Assembly: GCA_002457235.1 (NCBI GenBank)
Contig: NTJV01000005.1
Span: forward strand, 1-33,200
Direction of reading: 5' to 3'
Origin: Puniceicoccaceae bacterium MED-G32
GTDB taxonomy: Bacteria; Verrucomicrobiota; Verrucomicrobiia; Opitutales; Coraliomargaritaceae
DNA: 33,200 nt
The translations under genes were made by a program, and so were the position numbers. Position 1 is the stretch's first letter. Each line of letters begins with the position of its first letter. Below, one piece after another: positions 19,313 through 27,577 of the stretch. The notes below the pieces were generated by a model. The model saw only the letters and a list, made by a program, of their open reading frames with translations, made no database searches and was not told the DNA's origin.

Positions 19313-20158
19313 ATGCAAACTATAGGTGAAAAAATAGAAGAGACACGAAAGCGTAAAGGTATCTCTCTTTCTGAAGCCGCAGAAGCGACAAAAATCCGTA
19401 GAGATTTTCTTCTAAATATTGAGAGCAACGAATATGATTACGATCTTCCTGAAATTTATAAGCGAGGATTTATCAAAAATTATGCAAAATATTTAAAGCT
19501 CAATCCCGATAAAGTTTTATCACAATATCAAGAGCAACTCATCACCCTGTCACGCCGTACCAAAAAAACCAACACAGACTTTTTTACCCCGAACACCGAT
19601 TTAAATCAGACCTCAAATCAAGAAACGCTGGATCCCCTTTTAGAAAAGCCGTCCCTAGGAAAAATTAATTTAAATAAACCAGCGGAAACAGCCAAGGAAG
19701 CTCCTGCTTCAGATGATTCGCTTTTAAAGAAAGATTTGTACGTCAAAACAGCTATTTTTGCGGTTTCAACTTTGCTCTTTGTATTTGGTATTTTCTGGTT
19801 AATACAAACCATCAGCCAATCCATAAATTCCAATAATGATGCACTTGCTACACCTACTAATGTAGCAGCAACAAGCTCCGTGAGCCAAAGCAACGAGCCC
19901 CCTAGTAGCACCGAATATCCTATCAAGGAAATTACGCTTAAAGCGAGTGGATCTGTGTATGTTCAAATTCGTCAAAAAATTGACAATAAAGAACTGTTAG
20001 CTAAACCGTTAATCGAAGGAGAAATACAGACCATCAAAAGGCGTGGGCCGGTTGATATTGCTTTCACAAAAGGTAATTTTATTACCCTCTTTACAGATGG
20101 TGAAGTAGATCCAATTGAGCCCAACACTACTAGTGCTGGCAAAATAACACTCCCTTAA
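19313..20158 (+). CDS. RodZ-like membrane protein with N-terminal HTH
   Basis: Resembles RodZ, the inner-membrane protein that links MreB to cell-shape synthesis. The 281 residues have an N-terminal XRE-type helix-turn-helix (1-72; GEKIEETRKRKGISLSEAAE and YKRGFIKNYAKYL are typical), a polar linker, one membrane helix (about 145-167), and a C-terminal beta domain (about 205-270, ITLKASGSVYVQIRQK) like DUF4115. mreB is not in the window. Its last 4 bases overlap the stop of the convergent gene that ends at 20155. Confidence 0.85.
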   Translation: MQTIGEKIEETRKRKGISLSEAAEATKIRRDFLLNIESNEYDYDLPEIYKRGFIKNYAKYLKLNPDKVLSQYQEQLITLSRRTKKTNTDFFTPNTDLNQTSNQETLDPLLEKPSLGKINLNKPAETAKEAPASDDSLLKKDLYVKTAIFAVSTLLFVFGIFWLIQTISQSINSNNDALATPTNVAATSSVSQSNEPPSSTEYPIKEITLKASGSVYVQIRQKIDNKELLAKPLIEGEIQTIKRRGPVDIAFTKGNFITLFTDGEVDPIEPNTTSAGKITLP

Positions 20159-20745
20159 TTCCGAGTGCTACGAGCACTTTCTCCTGTCCTCAAAGCAAGT
20201 GGTTGAGCAAGAATTTCTCCCGCAATCAATGCTGCTTTTATATCACTCTTGTTCCCTAATACGGACCTAACTTTTTCGCTTACTTTTATTGAAATATGAG
20301 GAGAAGATGAATTAGGCTGATGGGACTTTTTACTCATATGATCATTTTTGATCTGCTCCACTTGAGCTTTCAAGCGCTTCGCCTCTTCTTTCTTACGCTG
20401 AATTTGCAAGGCTTGTTCCTCTAAATGCTCTTGAAACTGACTCGGGTCATCACCCTCTCTTGAATCCCTTTCGACTCCATCCTCTCGAGCCATTTTCTTC
20501 TCCATCGGAATTTCGGCACCTACTTCTTTAAGCCCTTCCCGCTCTTGCTTTTTTCGCAAAATTTCTCTGCGAATTTCTTCAAAAGGATTTTCTAACGGCT
20601 CGATATTATCCGGCAGATTCTGCTCTTTAGAGCGACCTTTTTTTTCTGAAGAATTTTTGAAAAAAAGATTCAGTACATAAACAATAATGACTCCCGCCCA
20701 AACAAAAAGATCTGAGTAAGATTCGAATGAAAAAAATTGTTCGAT
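20155..20745 (-). CDS. Membrane-anchored coiled-coil protein with no standard start codon (ATC proposed)
   Basis: The frame is open from the floA stop (20749) to 20155 and looks protein-like throughout: one membrane helix (about 12-29), a charged linker, NPFEEIRREI (about 53-62), a long coiled coil (about 63-140), and a C-terminal KSDIKAALIAGEILAQPLALR block. No ATG, GTG or TTG occurs in frame before TTG at 20559, which would delete the membrane helix and start inside the charged region. ATC at 20745 lies 8 bases after GGAGG at the end of floA, giving 196 residues; the TTG start gives 134. It follows nfeD and floA and may be a partner of FloA. I do not know a function. The C-terminal block resembles hypothetical proteins of this phylum (from memory). 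A strain-specific mutation of the start is the alternative. Confidence 0.65.
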   Translation of the reverse strand: MEQFFSFESYSDLFVWAGVIIVYVLNLFFKNSSEKKGRSKEQNLPDNIEPLENPFEEIRREILRKKQEREGLKEVGAEIPMEKKMAREDGVERDSREGDDPSQFQEHLEEQALQIQRKKEEAKRLKAQVEQIKNDHMSKKSHQPNSSSPHISIKVSEKVRSVLGNKSDIKAALIAGEILAQPLALRTGESARSTRN

Positions 20746-20748
20746 AGC

Positions 20749-21741
20749 TTATTCCTCCCCTTCCTTAGAGATAGAATCTCTCATGTCTGTATCTGCTTTA
20801 ATGTTATTTAAGCGATAGTAATCCATGACACCTAAATTTCCGCTGCGAAATGCTTCAGCAAGAGCTAAGGGGACTTCTGCTTCTGCCCCAACAACTTTAG
20901 CATTCATCTCTTCAACTTTAGCTTTCATCTCTTGCTCTAATGCAACCGCTGCTGCACGACGCATTTCCGCCTTAGCTTGAGCGACATTTTTATCTGCTTC
21001 AGCTTGAGATTCTTGGAGTTTTGCACCGATATTTTCACCGACATCTACGTCTGCAATATCAATGGATAAAATCTCAAAAGCCGTGCCCACATCAAGACCT
21101 CGTTCAAGCACTACTTTAGAAATTTTGTCTGGTGACTCTAATACATCTTTATAGGAATCGGCTGATCCAATCGTAGTCACGATCCCTTCTCCTACACGTG
21201 CAATGATAGTTTCCTCTAATGCACTTCCAACATATTTATCTAAATTCGAACGAACAGTAACTCTTGCTCTAGCTTTCACTTGAATACCATCTTTAGCGAC
21301 GCCATCAATACTTCGCTTCCCAGTTTCTTGGCTTGGACACTCAATCACCTTGGGGTTAATCGATGTACGTACCGCTTCAATTACCGACTTACCTGTTCCC
21401 TTGGTCGCCAAATCAATGGCACACGCTTTTTGCCAATTTAATGATATGTTTGCTTTGTCCGCTGCAATCAAGGCTTGAACTGTTTCGTCTACACTTCCAT
21501 CCGCTAAATAATGTGCTTCCAACTGATCGGTCGACAAAGTCAGCCCCGCTTTTACCGCAGTAATTCGAGCATCAACAATAAGAGATACAGGTACCGCTCG
21601 CAAACTCATTGCCACTAAAGTTGGGAATCCAACCGTGGCTCCTGACAGCCAAGATTTTACAAATATGCCGACATAGTTGATGAAAATAAATCCAACAACT
21701 ATTGAGACAAGTCCAATGATCGAATAAATAACAATATCCAT
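20749..21741 (-). CDS. floA: Flotillin-like protein FloA
   Basis: Scaffold of lipid-raft-like membrane domains. The 330 residues have an N-terminal membrane hairpin (about 5-30), then the SPFH core characteristic of the FloA (YqfA) family: [39 protein letters not shown] and [22 protein letters not shown] helical C-terminal part rich in Ala and Glu (about 235-300) ends with [11 protein letters not shown]. It follows nfeD by 36 bases, as in the Bacillus subtilis yqeZ-yqfA order. Confidence 0.95.
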   Translation of the reverse strand: MDIVIYSIIGLVSIVVGFIFINYVGIFVKSWLSGATVGFPTLVAMSLRAVPVSLIVDARITAVKAGLTLSTDQLEAHYLADGSVDETVQALIAADKANISLNWQKACAIDLATKGTGKSVIEAVRTSINPKVIECPSQETGKRSIDGVAKDGIQVKARARVTVRSNLDKYVGSALEETIIARVGEGIVTTIGSADSYKDVLESPDKISKVVLERGLDVGTAFEILSIDIADVDVGENIGAKLQESQAEADKNVAQAKAEMRRAAAVALEQEMKAKVEEMNAKVVGAEAEVPLALAEAFRSGNLGVMDYYRLNNIKADTDMRDSISKEGEE

Positions 21742-21777
21742 AATAGTATAATTAGGTGGGAATAAAAACAGGTTAAA

Positions 21778-23295
21778 TTAAAAAGATTCTTTAACATTTA
21801 TTTTAAAATTATCCATTGAGCAAACTAAAACCGATTTTCCTTTCTCAATATAATTAATTTCCGCATGAGCTTCATATTGCTTCCCGTCGATTTCTATTAC
21901 GCCTGATGGATTCAATCGAGTGATGGTTAATCCATGCTTACCAATAAGTTCTTTTTGAACAGGCATGGCTTCTCCTTCTTCAGTCAAATTTGATTTCAAT
22001 GCACTGGATAAAACAATCGAGCGTTCTATAAATGAACCCTTAAATAATCGGGCAAAAATCAAAGCCCCGACAATTGCAATGCCCAAGGCACTGAAGAGAT
22101 TGATTAAAGGCATCTGTAGCAACTCAAAGGATATGGGCATATCTTGGCCTGGCCAAAAATCAGCCATGGCAAAAAGTAAACTTCCAATGATTAAAATTAA
22201 ACCAAGCAACCCAAAAACAAAGAATCCAGGTAAAACAAAAATCTCAATACAGAGACACAACAAACCAAGGACAAAAAAGAGAATCAACTCATTCCCCGCT
22301 AAGCCTGCAATATTCTGACTGATAAAAAATAATCCAAGTAGGACGATTCCCCCGATCCCAAAGAGGCCAAATCCCGGAGTTTTGAATTCAATAAACAACA
22401 AAAGCATCCCCAACCCAAGAAGAATTGGAGTGATATTTGCCAACCACTTTGCCCATTCTTCTGAATAAGTTATTTCATATCGCTCAAGGCGATACCCACC
22501 CGTTCCAAATTCTTGGTCTAATAAAGACTCAATTGTCTCAGAGATCCCATCTCCCAATAAAGTAACTGCTGGATCTCCGTATTTTTCAACCGCCTGTTTA
22601 GCCGTAAGGGTTAGTAATTCCCCAGCCGGCTTAATCAGTTCCCCCTCTATGGTGAGTTCATATTCTGAATCAAACATCGCTCGAATCACATCCGTTCGAT
22701 AGCGGTACCCTTCAGACAAGACACGAATATTCGCTAGTAAATAGCTCTCTATTTTCATTCGTGCCGTTTCTGGGACATCTTCTCCTGTGCCTTGAATCAC
22801 CGCTGCTGCTCCCATTTTTCCTTTCGGTGAAAAATAAATCTTATCACAAGCAGAAGCAATAAAGGCACCAGCAGAAATGGCATCCGTATTGACGAAGGTT
22901 GCGGTTTCTCCTTCAAAATAATCGAGCATTTCCATCATCTCTAAACAAATGTCCAGTCGCCCTCCAGGCGTATCCATATCTAAAAGTACCATATCGGCTT
23001 TTTTACGAATGGCTTCTTTCAGGCCCCGACGTAAAACAAATAAATTTGGCTGATTAATTGCTTCGCTTATTGGAACCACATAAACAAACTTAGTAGCTTC
23101 AATCTCTGCATTGCTTGCAATTACCGATTCACTTTCTTGTTTGATATCCTTTGCAAACTCAGTCTCTCCATACGCCAGCCCCACAAATCCTACCAAGTAT
23201 ATAAAAAAATATATAAGAGAAACAAAGCTAAATTTGAACACTGTTGTCATATAAAGAGTATGAAATAATTCTTCAACAAATGCAAGCTCTGCCAT
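21778..23295 (-). CDS. nfeD: NfeD-family membrane-bound ClpP-class serine protease
   Basis: Membrane protease that accompanies flotillins. The 505 residues start with a signal peptide after a short lead (hydrophobic 23-42), a ClpP-like domain (about 70-270) with LLDMDTPGG and the likely nucleophile S141 in DAISAGAFIASACD, then KIYFSPKGKMGAAAV. Four or five membrane helices (about 285-400) and an NfeD beta-barrel domain (about 445-505) complete it. ATG 23295 has a good ribosome site (GGAGAAGG). ATG 23250 would begin directly before the signal peptide and is the alternative. It heads the nfeD-floA operon. Confidence 0.92.
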   Translation of the reverse strand: MAELAFVEELFHTLYMTTVFKFSFVSLIYFFIYLVGFVGLAYGETEFAKDIKQESESVIASNAEIEATKFVYVVPISEAINQPNLFVLRRGLKEAIRKKADMVLLDMDTPGGRLDICLEMMEMLDYFEGETATFVNTDAISAGAFIASACDKIYFSPKGKMGAAAVIQGTGEDVPETARMKIESYLLANIRVLSEGYRYRTDVIRAMFDSEYELTIEGELIKPAGELLTLTAKQAVEKYGDPAVTLLGDGISETIESLLDQEFGTGGYRLERYEITYSEEWAKWLANITPILLGLGMLLLFIEFKTPGFGLFGIGGIVLLGLFFISQNIAGLAGNELILFFVLGLLCLCIEIFVLPGFFVFGLLGLILIIGSLLFAMADFWPGQDMPISFELLQMPLINLFSALGIAIVGALIFARLFKGSFIERSIVLSSALKSNLTEEGEAMPVQKELIGKHGLTITRLNPSGVIEIDGKQYEAHAEINYIEKGKSVLVCSMDNFKINVKESF

Positions 23296-23443
23296 AAATC
23301 CTTCTCCGCAAAGGTATCTCCATACAAATATTCAATTCTCTTCTAAATATTCCTTGAATTTAACCGCACCATCCACAGGCAAAAAAATACTGGATATTTA
23401 AAAAAAAGTCTTCACAATGATAAATAGTGGAACTTCCATCTAA

Positions 23444-24796
23444 ATGAAAATCATAATTGTAGGAGCTGGCCAAGTCGGTCACAATTTGACTGCGACACTC
23501 TCAAAGGAAGGGCACAATGTAACCTTAATTGAGCAATCGGAATCGCTATGTACCAAATTAGACGAGGAGCATAATGCTCGAGTCATTAAAGGGAATGGAA
23601 GCTCTGCCAGTCAATTAGCTGAATTAGATGTGGATAGCTGTGATGCCTTTTTGGCAATGACGAGTGATGATAGTACGAATGTAATTTCTTGTTCTCTTGC
23701 TAAAGGACTTGGAGCAAAAAACTCGATCGCTCGTATTCATGATGCGACTTACAGTGATGCCTCAAGCTTCAGTTACCAAGTTCACTTCGGCATAGATTTA
23801 TTTGTCAACCCTGAGGGTATTTGTGCGGTAGAACTGGCAAAAGCCATTCGCAATCCTAGCCGTGTCGCCATTGAAGATTTTGCCAAGGGACAAATTGAAG
23901 TACAGCGTATAGAATTGGCTAAAGGCTCAAAATTTATCAACAAAACCCTCCGCGAATTAGATTTTGGCAACAACTTAAGAATCGGCGTCATCGAACGTGA
24001 AGATTCTGTCATTATCCCAAATGGAGACACCGAGTTGAAAGAAAAGGATCAACTCACTCTTTTTGGACACCCTGATACTCTTTTCAACCAGCGTGAAAAA
24101 TTTGACCCTAGGCAAAAAATCGAAAGCACTAGTGTTGTTTTATTCGGAGGTAGTGAAACTACCATTAACTTAGTTCGTATGTTGACGAATCCTCGCTTCA
24201 AAATTCGTGTCATTGAAAAAGACCCTGAACAGTGTGAACTCCTAGCCAACCTATTTCCACATATTGAAGTCATAAATGGTGATGCCACATCTTTGCGACT
24301 TCTTGAAGAAGAACAAATTGGTTTCGCAGATTATTTTGTAGCTTGTACAAAAAACGATGAAGAAAATATTTTGACCTGCATTCAGGCGTCTAAACTTGGA
24401 GCGAAACATGTACAATTGGTGATAAACAAAAGTGACTACGATAAATTGATCAACTCTTTGAAAAAAGATTTAAATATTGAAGTCGTTGTTTCTCCAAGAG
24501 TTACCATGACAGAATACATGCGAAAATATTTAACCAATACTCAGTTAACCGCGTTAGCTGAACTTCCCAATAATGCTGGGCAAATTTTACAATTAATTAT
24601 TCCCCACAATTCTCCTGCAATTGGAAAAAAAATTAAAGATGTTGCTTTGCCTAAAGGAACTTTATTGGTTGCCCTGCTTCATAAATTCAAAGCAAAGGTA
24701 CCAGCCGGAGACGATACTATTATCACCGATGACCGTTTAATAGTGATCACGGGGAAAACGGAAAAGAAAACCGTCCTGAAAAAATTGCTCGGTTAA
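23444..24796 (+). CDS. trkA: Trk system potassium uptake protein TrkA
   Basis: Peripheral NAD-binding regulator of Trk potassium channels. The 450 residues are two repeats, each with a Rossmann RCK-N domain and a TrkA_C domain. The first begins [15 protein letters not shown] with GNGSS following; the second has [16 protein letters not shown] (about 230-245) and NGDATS. Full length and in order. The partner trkH follows by 20 bases. Confidence 0.96.
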   Translation: MKIIIVGAGQVGHNLTATLSKEGHNVTLIEQSESLCTKLDEEHNARVIKGNGSSASQLAELDVDSCDAFLAMTSDDSTNVISCSLAKGLGAKNSIARIHDATYSDASSFSYQVHFGIDLFVNPEGICAVELAKAIRNPSRVAIEDFAKGQIEVQRIELAKGSKFINKTLRELDFGNNLRIGVIEREDSVIIPNGDTELKEKDQLTLFGHPDTLFNQREKFDPRQKIESTSVVLFGGSETTINLVRMLTNPRFKIRVIEKDPEQCELLANLFPHIEVINGDATSLRLLEEEQIGFADYFVACTKNDEENILTCIQASKLGAKHVQLVINKSDYDKLINSLKKDLNIEVVVSPRVTMTEYMRKYLTNTQLTALAELPNNAGQILQLIIPHNSPAIGKKIKDVALPKGTLLVALLHKFKAKVPAGDDTIITDDRLIVITGKTEKKTVLKKLLG

Positions 24797-24816
24797 TATA
24801 ATTTTGTCATTCTCTA

Positions 24817-26307
24817 ATGAACCTAATTATCATCCAAAAATTATTAAGTATTGTATACTTTGCCATGTCATTGGCTCTTGGTCTTTGTATGCTTGGAGGA
24901 TTAATCATGGGAGAAACCTTCCAGAACCAATCTATTGAAGGATTCTTATACAGTATTTTAATTACTTTAACCTTAGCTATTTTTCTAAGAATCATTTCCA
25001 ATCGTGCTTCCCCTAAGCCCGAAACAGATAATTTATTTTTTCGCCGTGAAGCGCTCTGCACCATTGGCTTAACTTGGCTCTCAAGTTCTTTAATTGGTGC
25101 TCTACCTTTTTATTTAGGTTTAGAAAATTGCTCCTTTGTCGATGCTTTATTCGAAGGGACCTCAGGACTTACCACTACAGGAGCCACGATTTTTAGCGAA
25201 TTTTCTGACCTCACACATAGTTTATTTCTTTGGCGTTCTTTAAGTCAATGGATCGGTGGATTGGGTGTGATTGTATTTTTCGTTGCTATTCTCACTTCAT
25301 TAGGAGCAGGAGCGAAGATTTTGTTCAGTAGTGAATCCTCTGTGACTGCATCCGATTTTGAACAAGGACGTATTCAAGATGGTGTTAATAAATTATTAGT
25401 GTTTTACATCTCGCTTACTACGATTTGTTTCATCGCTTACAAACTAGGAGGAATGGATTGGTTTGATGCATTGAACCATGCCATGACCACCATTGCTACA
25501 GGCGGTTTCAGTACCCATACGGAAAGCTTTGCTTTTTTTAACAGTCCACTAATTGAAGCCATTGCGATTATCTTTATGCTGATCTCAGCTACGACTTTTA
25601 TTTTTATCATTCGACTCGTTGAGGGATCAAAAGATATATTCAAAAAAGGCATAGAGGTTTATATCTTTTATGGTCTAACTTTTTTCAGCATGATTCTCAT
25701 TTCGCTATTGCTGATGCAGTCAGACACATCGCCCTTTACCCTACAAACTTTTCGGGAGGTTCTCTTCCAAACCAGCTCTATTATAACTACCACTGGGTAC
25801 ACCTCCGCAAATTATGACCTGTGGGTCCCCTCAGCAAAAGTCGTACTTATGTTTCTTATGTTTATTGGTGGCTGTTCTGGATCGACCAGCGGAGGGATAA
25901 AACTTATTCGTATCATCATTGTATTTAAGGCCATTTTTCGAACTATAGAACAAACCTATCGCCCTAATAAAACAATCATTCCACGACTAGGTAAAAAAAC
26001 ACTGAGTGATACTTTTATCCACAATGTGCTGATTTATGTGATCCTCATTTTTACCATACAAGGGGTATCCGTCATTATTCTATCCCTACTTGAGCCAAAT
26101 TTAAACCTAATCAGTTTATTTTCTGCAGTACAATCTGCACTTTATAATATCGGTCCCGGCTTTGATTCCATCGGCCCATCTGAAAATTTTAGCCGACTCC
26201 ACGACACTTCTAAAGTCTTCCTTTCTTTCTTAATGATCTTAGGAAGGCTCGAAATTTATGCTTTAATTGTCCTCTTTATCCCGAAAATTTGGCGCTCTTA
26301 CTCTTGA
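24817..26307 (+). CDS. trkH: TrkH-family potassium uptake channel subunit
   Basis: Inner-membrane potassium translocator working with TrkA. The 496 residues form about ten membrane segments in four pore repeats: TSGLTTTGAT (first selectivity loop), TTIATGGFST (second), SIITTTGYTSA (third) and a fourth near YNIGPGFDSIGP. The Gly residues of each filter are present. The GGCSGSTSGGIKL block is also typical. It ends in a 10-base overlap with the convergent ferredoxin gene. Confidence 0.96.
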   Translation: MNLIIIQKLLSIVYFAMSLALGLCMLGGLIMGETFQNQSIEGFLYSILITLTLAIFLRIISNRASPKPETDNLFFRREALCTIGLTWLSSSLIGALPFYLGLENCSFVDALFEGTSGLTTTGATIFSEFSDLTHSLFLWRSLSQWIGGLGVIVFFVAILTSLGAGAKILFSSESSVTASDFEQGRIQDGVNKLLVFYISLTTICFIAYKLGGMDWFDALNHAMTTIATGGFSTHTESFAFFNSPLIEAIAIIFMLISATTFIFIIRLVEGSKDIFKKGIEVYIFYGLTFFSMILISLLLMQSDTSPFTLQTFREVLFQTSSIITTTGYTSANYDLWVPSAKVVLMFLMFIGGCSGSTSGGIKLIRIIIVFKAIFRTIEQTYRPNKTIIPRLGKKTLSDTFIHNVLIYVILIFTIQGVSVIILSLLEPNLNLISLFSAVQSALYNIGPGFDSIGPSENFSRLHDTSKVFLSFLMILGRLEIYALIVLFIPKIWRSYS

Positions 26308-26549
26308 TCCCCATCATCTCCGATGGCTTCAACTGGGCAACCCTCTAAGGCTTCTATACATAAATTAACCGCCTCTTCGCTTTCGGGCTGCTTATAAACG
26401 TACGAATATCCACCTTCTTCATTACGCATGAAAAAATCAGGAGCTGTCTCTCTACATAGATCACAATCTATGCACTGTTCATCCACATAAAATTTGCCTA
26501 AAATATTTTCAGGCCACTTTTCTTCTATTTCTGCCATACCTAAGAACAT
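26298..26549 (-). CDS. Small ferredoxin, one [4Fe-4S] cluster
   Basis: Electron carrier of 83 residues. Cluster ligands are C26, C29 and C32 (CIDCDLC) and C71 in GCPVEAIG; the APDFF stretch after the third Cys is typical of the family. C64 is extra and could pair in a disulfide. It is strongly acidic, as ferredoxins usually are. ATG 26537 (MAEIEEKW) is an equally likely start. It stands alone, so its redox partner cannot be told from context. Confidence 0.9.
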   Translation of the reverse strand: MFLGMAEIEEKWPENILGKFYVDEQCIDCDLCRETAPDFFMRNEEGGYSYVYKQPESEEAVNLCIEALEGCPVEAIGDDGDQE

Positions 26550-26563
26550 TTTTATAAAATGAT

Positions 26564-26592
26564 TTGAGTCAAGATATAGCTGTATTTATATA
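26564..26592 (+). promoter_or_regulatory. Candidate promoter for the rhomboid gene
   Basis: TTGAGT (26564-26569) and TATATA (26587-26592) are separated by 17 bases, close to sigma-70 consensus. Transcription would start near 26599, about 40 bases before the ATG. It lies in the 90-bp divergent gap shared with the ferredoxin gene. AT-rich background makes chance matches possible. Confidence 0.4.
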
Positions 26593-26639
26593 AAAAATAT
26601 TCATACGTGCTTGCACAATAATTTCAAAAAAATTAGATA

Positions 26640-27542
26640 ATGACTATGATCTATGATCGACCATACATGAAATCTGAATCTGATAGCGCTTATCAGCAGA
26701 AATCTATGGTATTTATCTTACTGCTTATAAATGTAGGTCTATTCGTACTACAAAATGTTTTACATATCTTACTTCCGGATATTCGAATCATCGAAAACCT
26801 GTTTGTACTGAATTCTGCCAACCTTCTCGAGGGGAAAATATGGACCCTCTTGACCTACTCTTTTCTCCACAGCTATCCGGGTCTTTTTCATATATTTGCC
26901 AATATGATTGGGCTTTATTTTATTGGAAAAGTAATCGAACCTATCATTGGCTCGAAATCCTTTTTGTATTTATATCTTTCATCGGCAATAGTCGGAGCCT
27001 TGTTTTATCTAAGCCTTCATCTGGACCCTTCAAAGGGCTTGTATGGCCTAGTTGGTGCTTCTGCATCTATATCTGGAATTCTTACATTCTTTTGTTTAAT
27101 CAAACCTGAAGAACGTATTACTCTATTAGTATTCTTTGTCCTTCCTGTTTCACTAAAACCTAAATGGCTTCTCAGAGCCTACTTAGCCATTACAATATTG
27201 TTTCTATTTTCTGAAGAACTCACTGGAGCAGTAAATGTTGCCCATTCCGCTCACCTTGGTGGTATTTTGACGGGCTTTATTTATTATCGCTTCTTTTATA
27301 AAGTTTCCTTTTCTCCTTTTTCAAAATTTCAAGAACCTATCATTGAATTACCTAAATGGTTTAAAAAGCAAAAGAAGCATTTTTCAAATGTCCGCTACAC
27401 CGTCAATTATTCAGACCAAAAAAAACAAATGAAAGCAGAAGTAAATGTTATCTTAGATAAGATTAATTTACATGGGTTTGAGTCTTTAACAGAAAAAGAA
27501 GCCGAAACATTAAAAAAAGCCCACTCTTTGTTTGATAAATAA
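26640..27542 (+). CDS. Rhomboid-family intramembrane serine protease
   Basis: Cleaves membrane helices of substrate proteins within the bilayer. The 300 residues have about six membrane helices (22-220), with the catalytic Ser S141 in LVGASASISG and His H205 in AHSAHLGG, plus the H84-x3-N88 oxyanion motif (HIFAN). The residue after the GAS serine is Ala where Gly is common. A soluble basic C-terminal tail (about 222-300) contains KKQMKAEVNVILDKINLHG, a short motif often seen at the end of bacterial rhomboids. ATG 26646 is a possible alternative start. The gene precedes a periplasmic protease. Confidence 0.9.
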   Translation: MTMIYDRPYMKSESDSAYQQKSMVFILLLINVGLFVLQNVLHILLPDIRIIENLFVLNSANLLEGKIWTLLTYSFLHSYPGLFHIFANMIGLYFIGKVIEPIIGSKSFLYLYLSSAIVGALFYLSLHLDPSKGLYGLVGASASISGILTFFCLIKPEERITLLVFFVLPVSLKPKWLLRAYLAITILFLFSEELTGAVNVAHSAHLGGILTGFIYYRFFYKVSFSPFSKFQEPIIELPKWFKKQKKHFSNVRYTVNYSDQKKQMKAEVNVILDKINLHGFESLTEKEAETLKKAHSLFDK

Positions 27543-27577
27543 CAACCTAATTCATTTCTTTTGCTAATACTGTCTTT

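Noticed and set aside
20164-20180. Small hairpin AGTGCT-ACG-AGCACT directly after the rodZ-like stop, as a terminator
   Set aside because: Only 6 bp in the stem with a 3-base loop, followed by TTTCTCC and not a U-run, and it lies inside the convergent coding frame.
20560-20748. Explaining the missing start before 20559 by a frameshift in the run of T's near 20730
   Set aside because: The open frame continues without interruption from the floA stop, and I found no start codon in another frame that a single indel would join. A missing or altered start codon fits better, though reads are needed.
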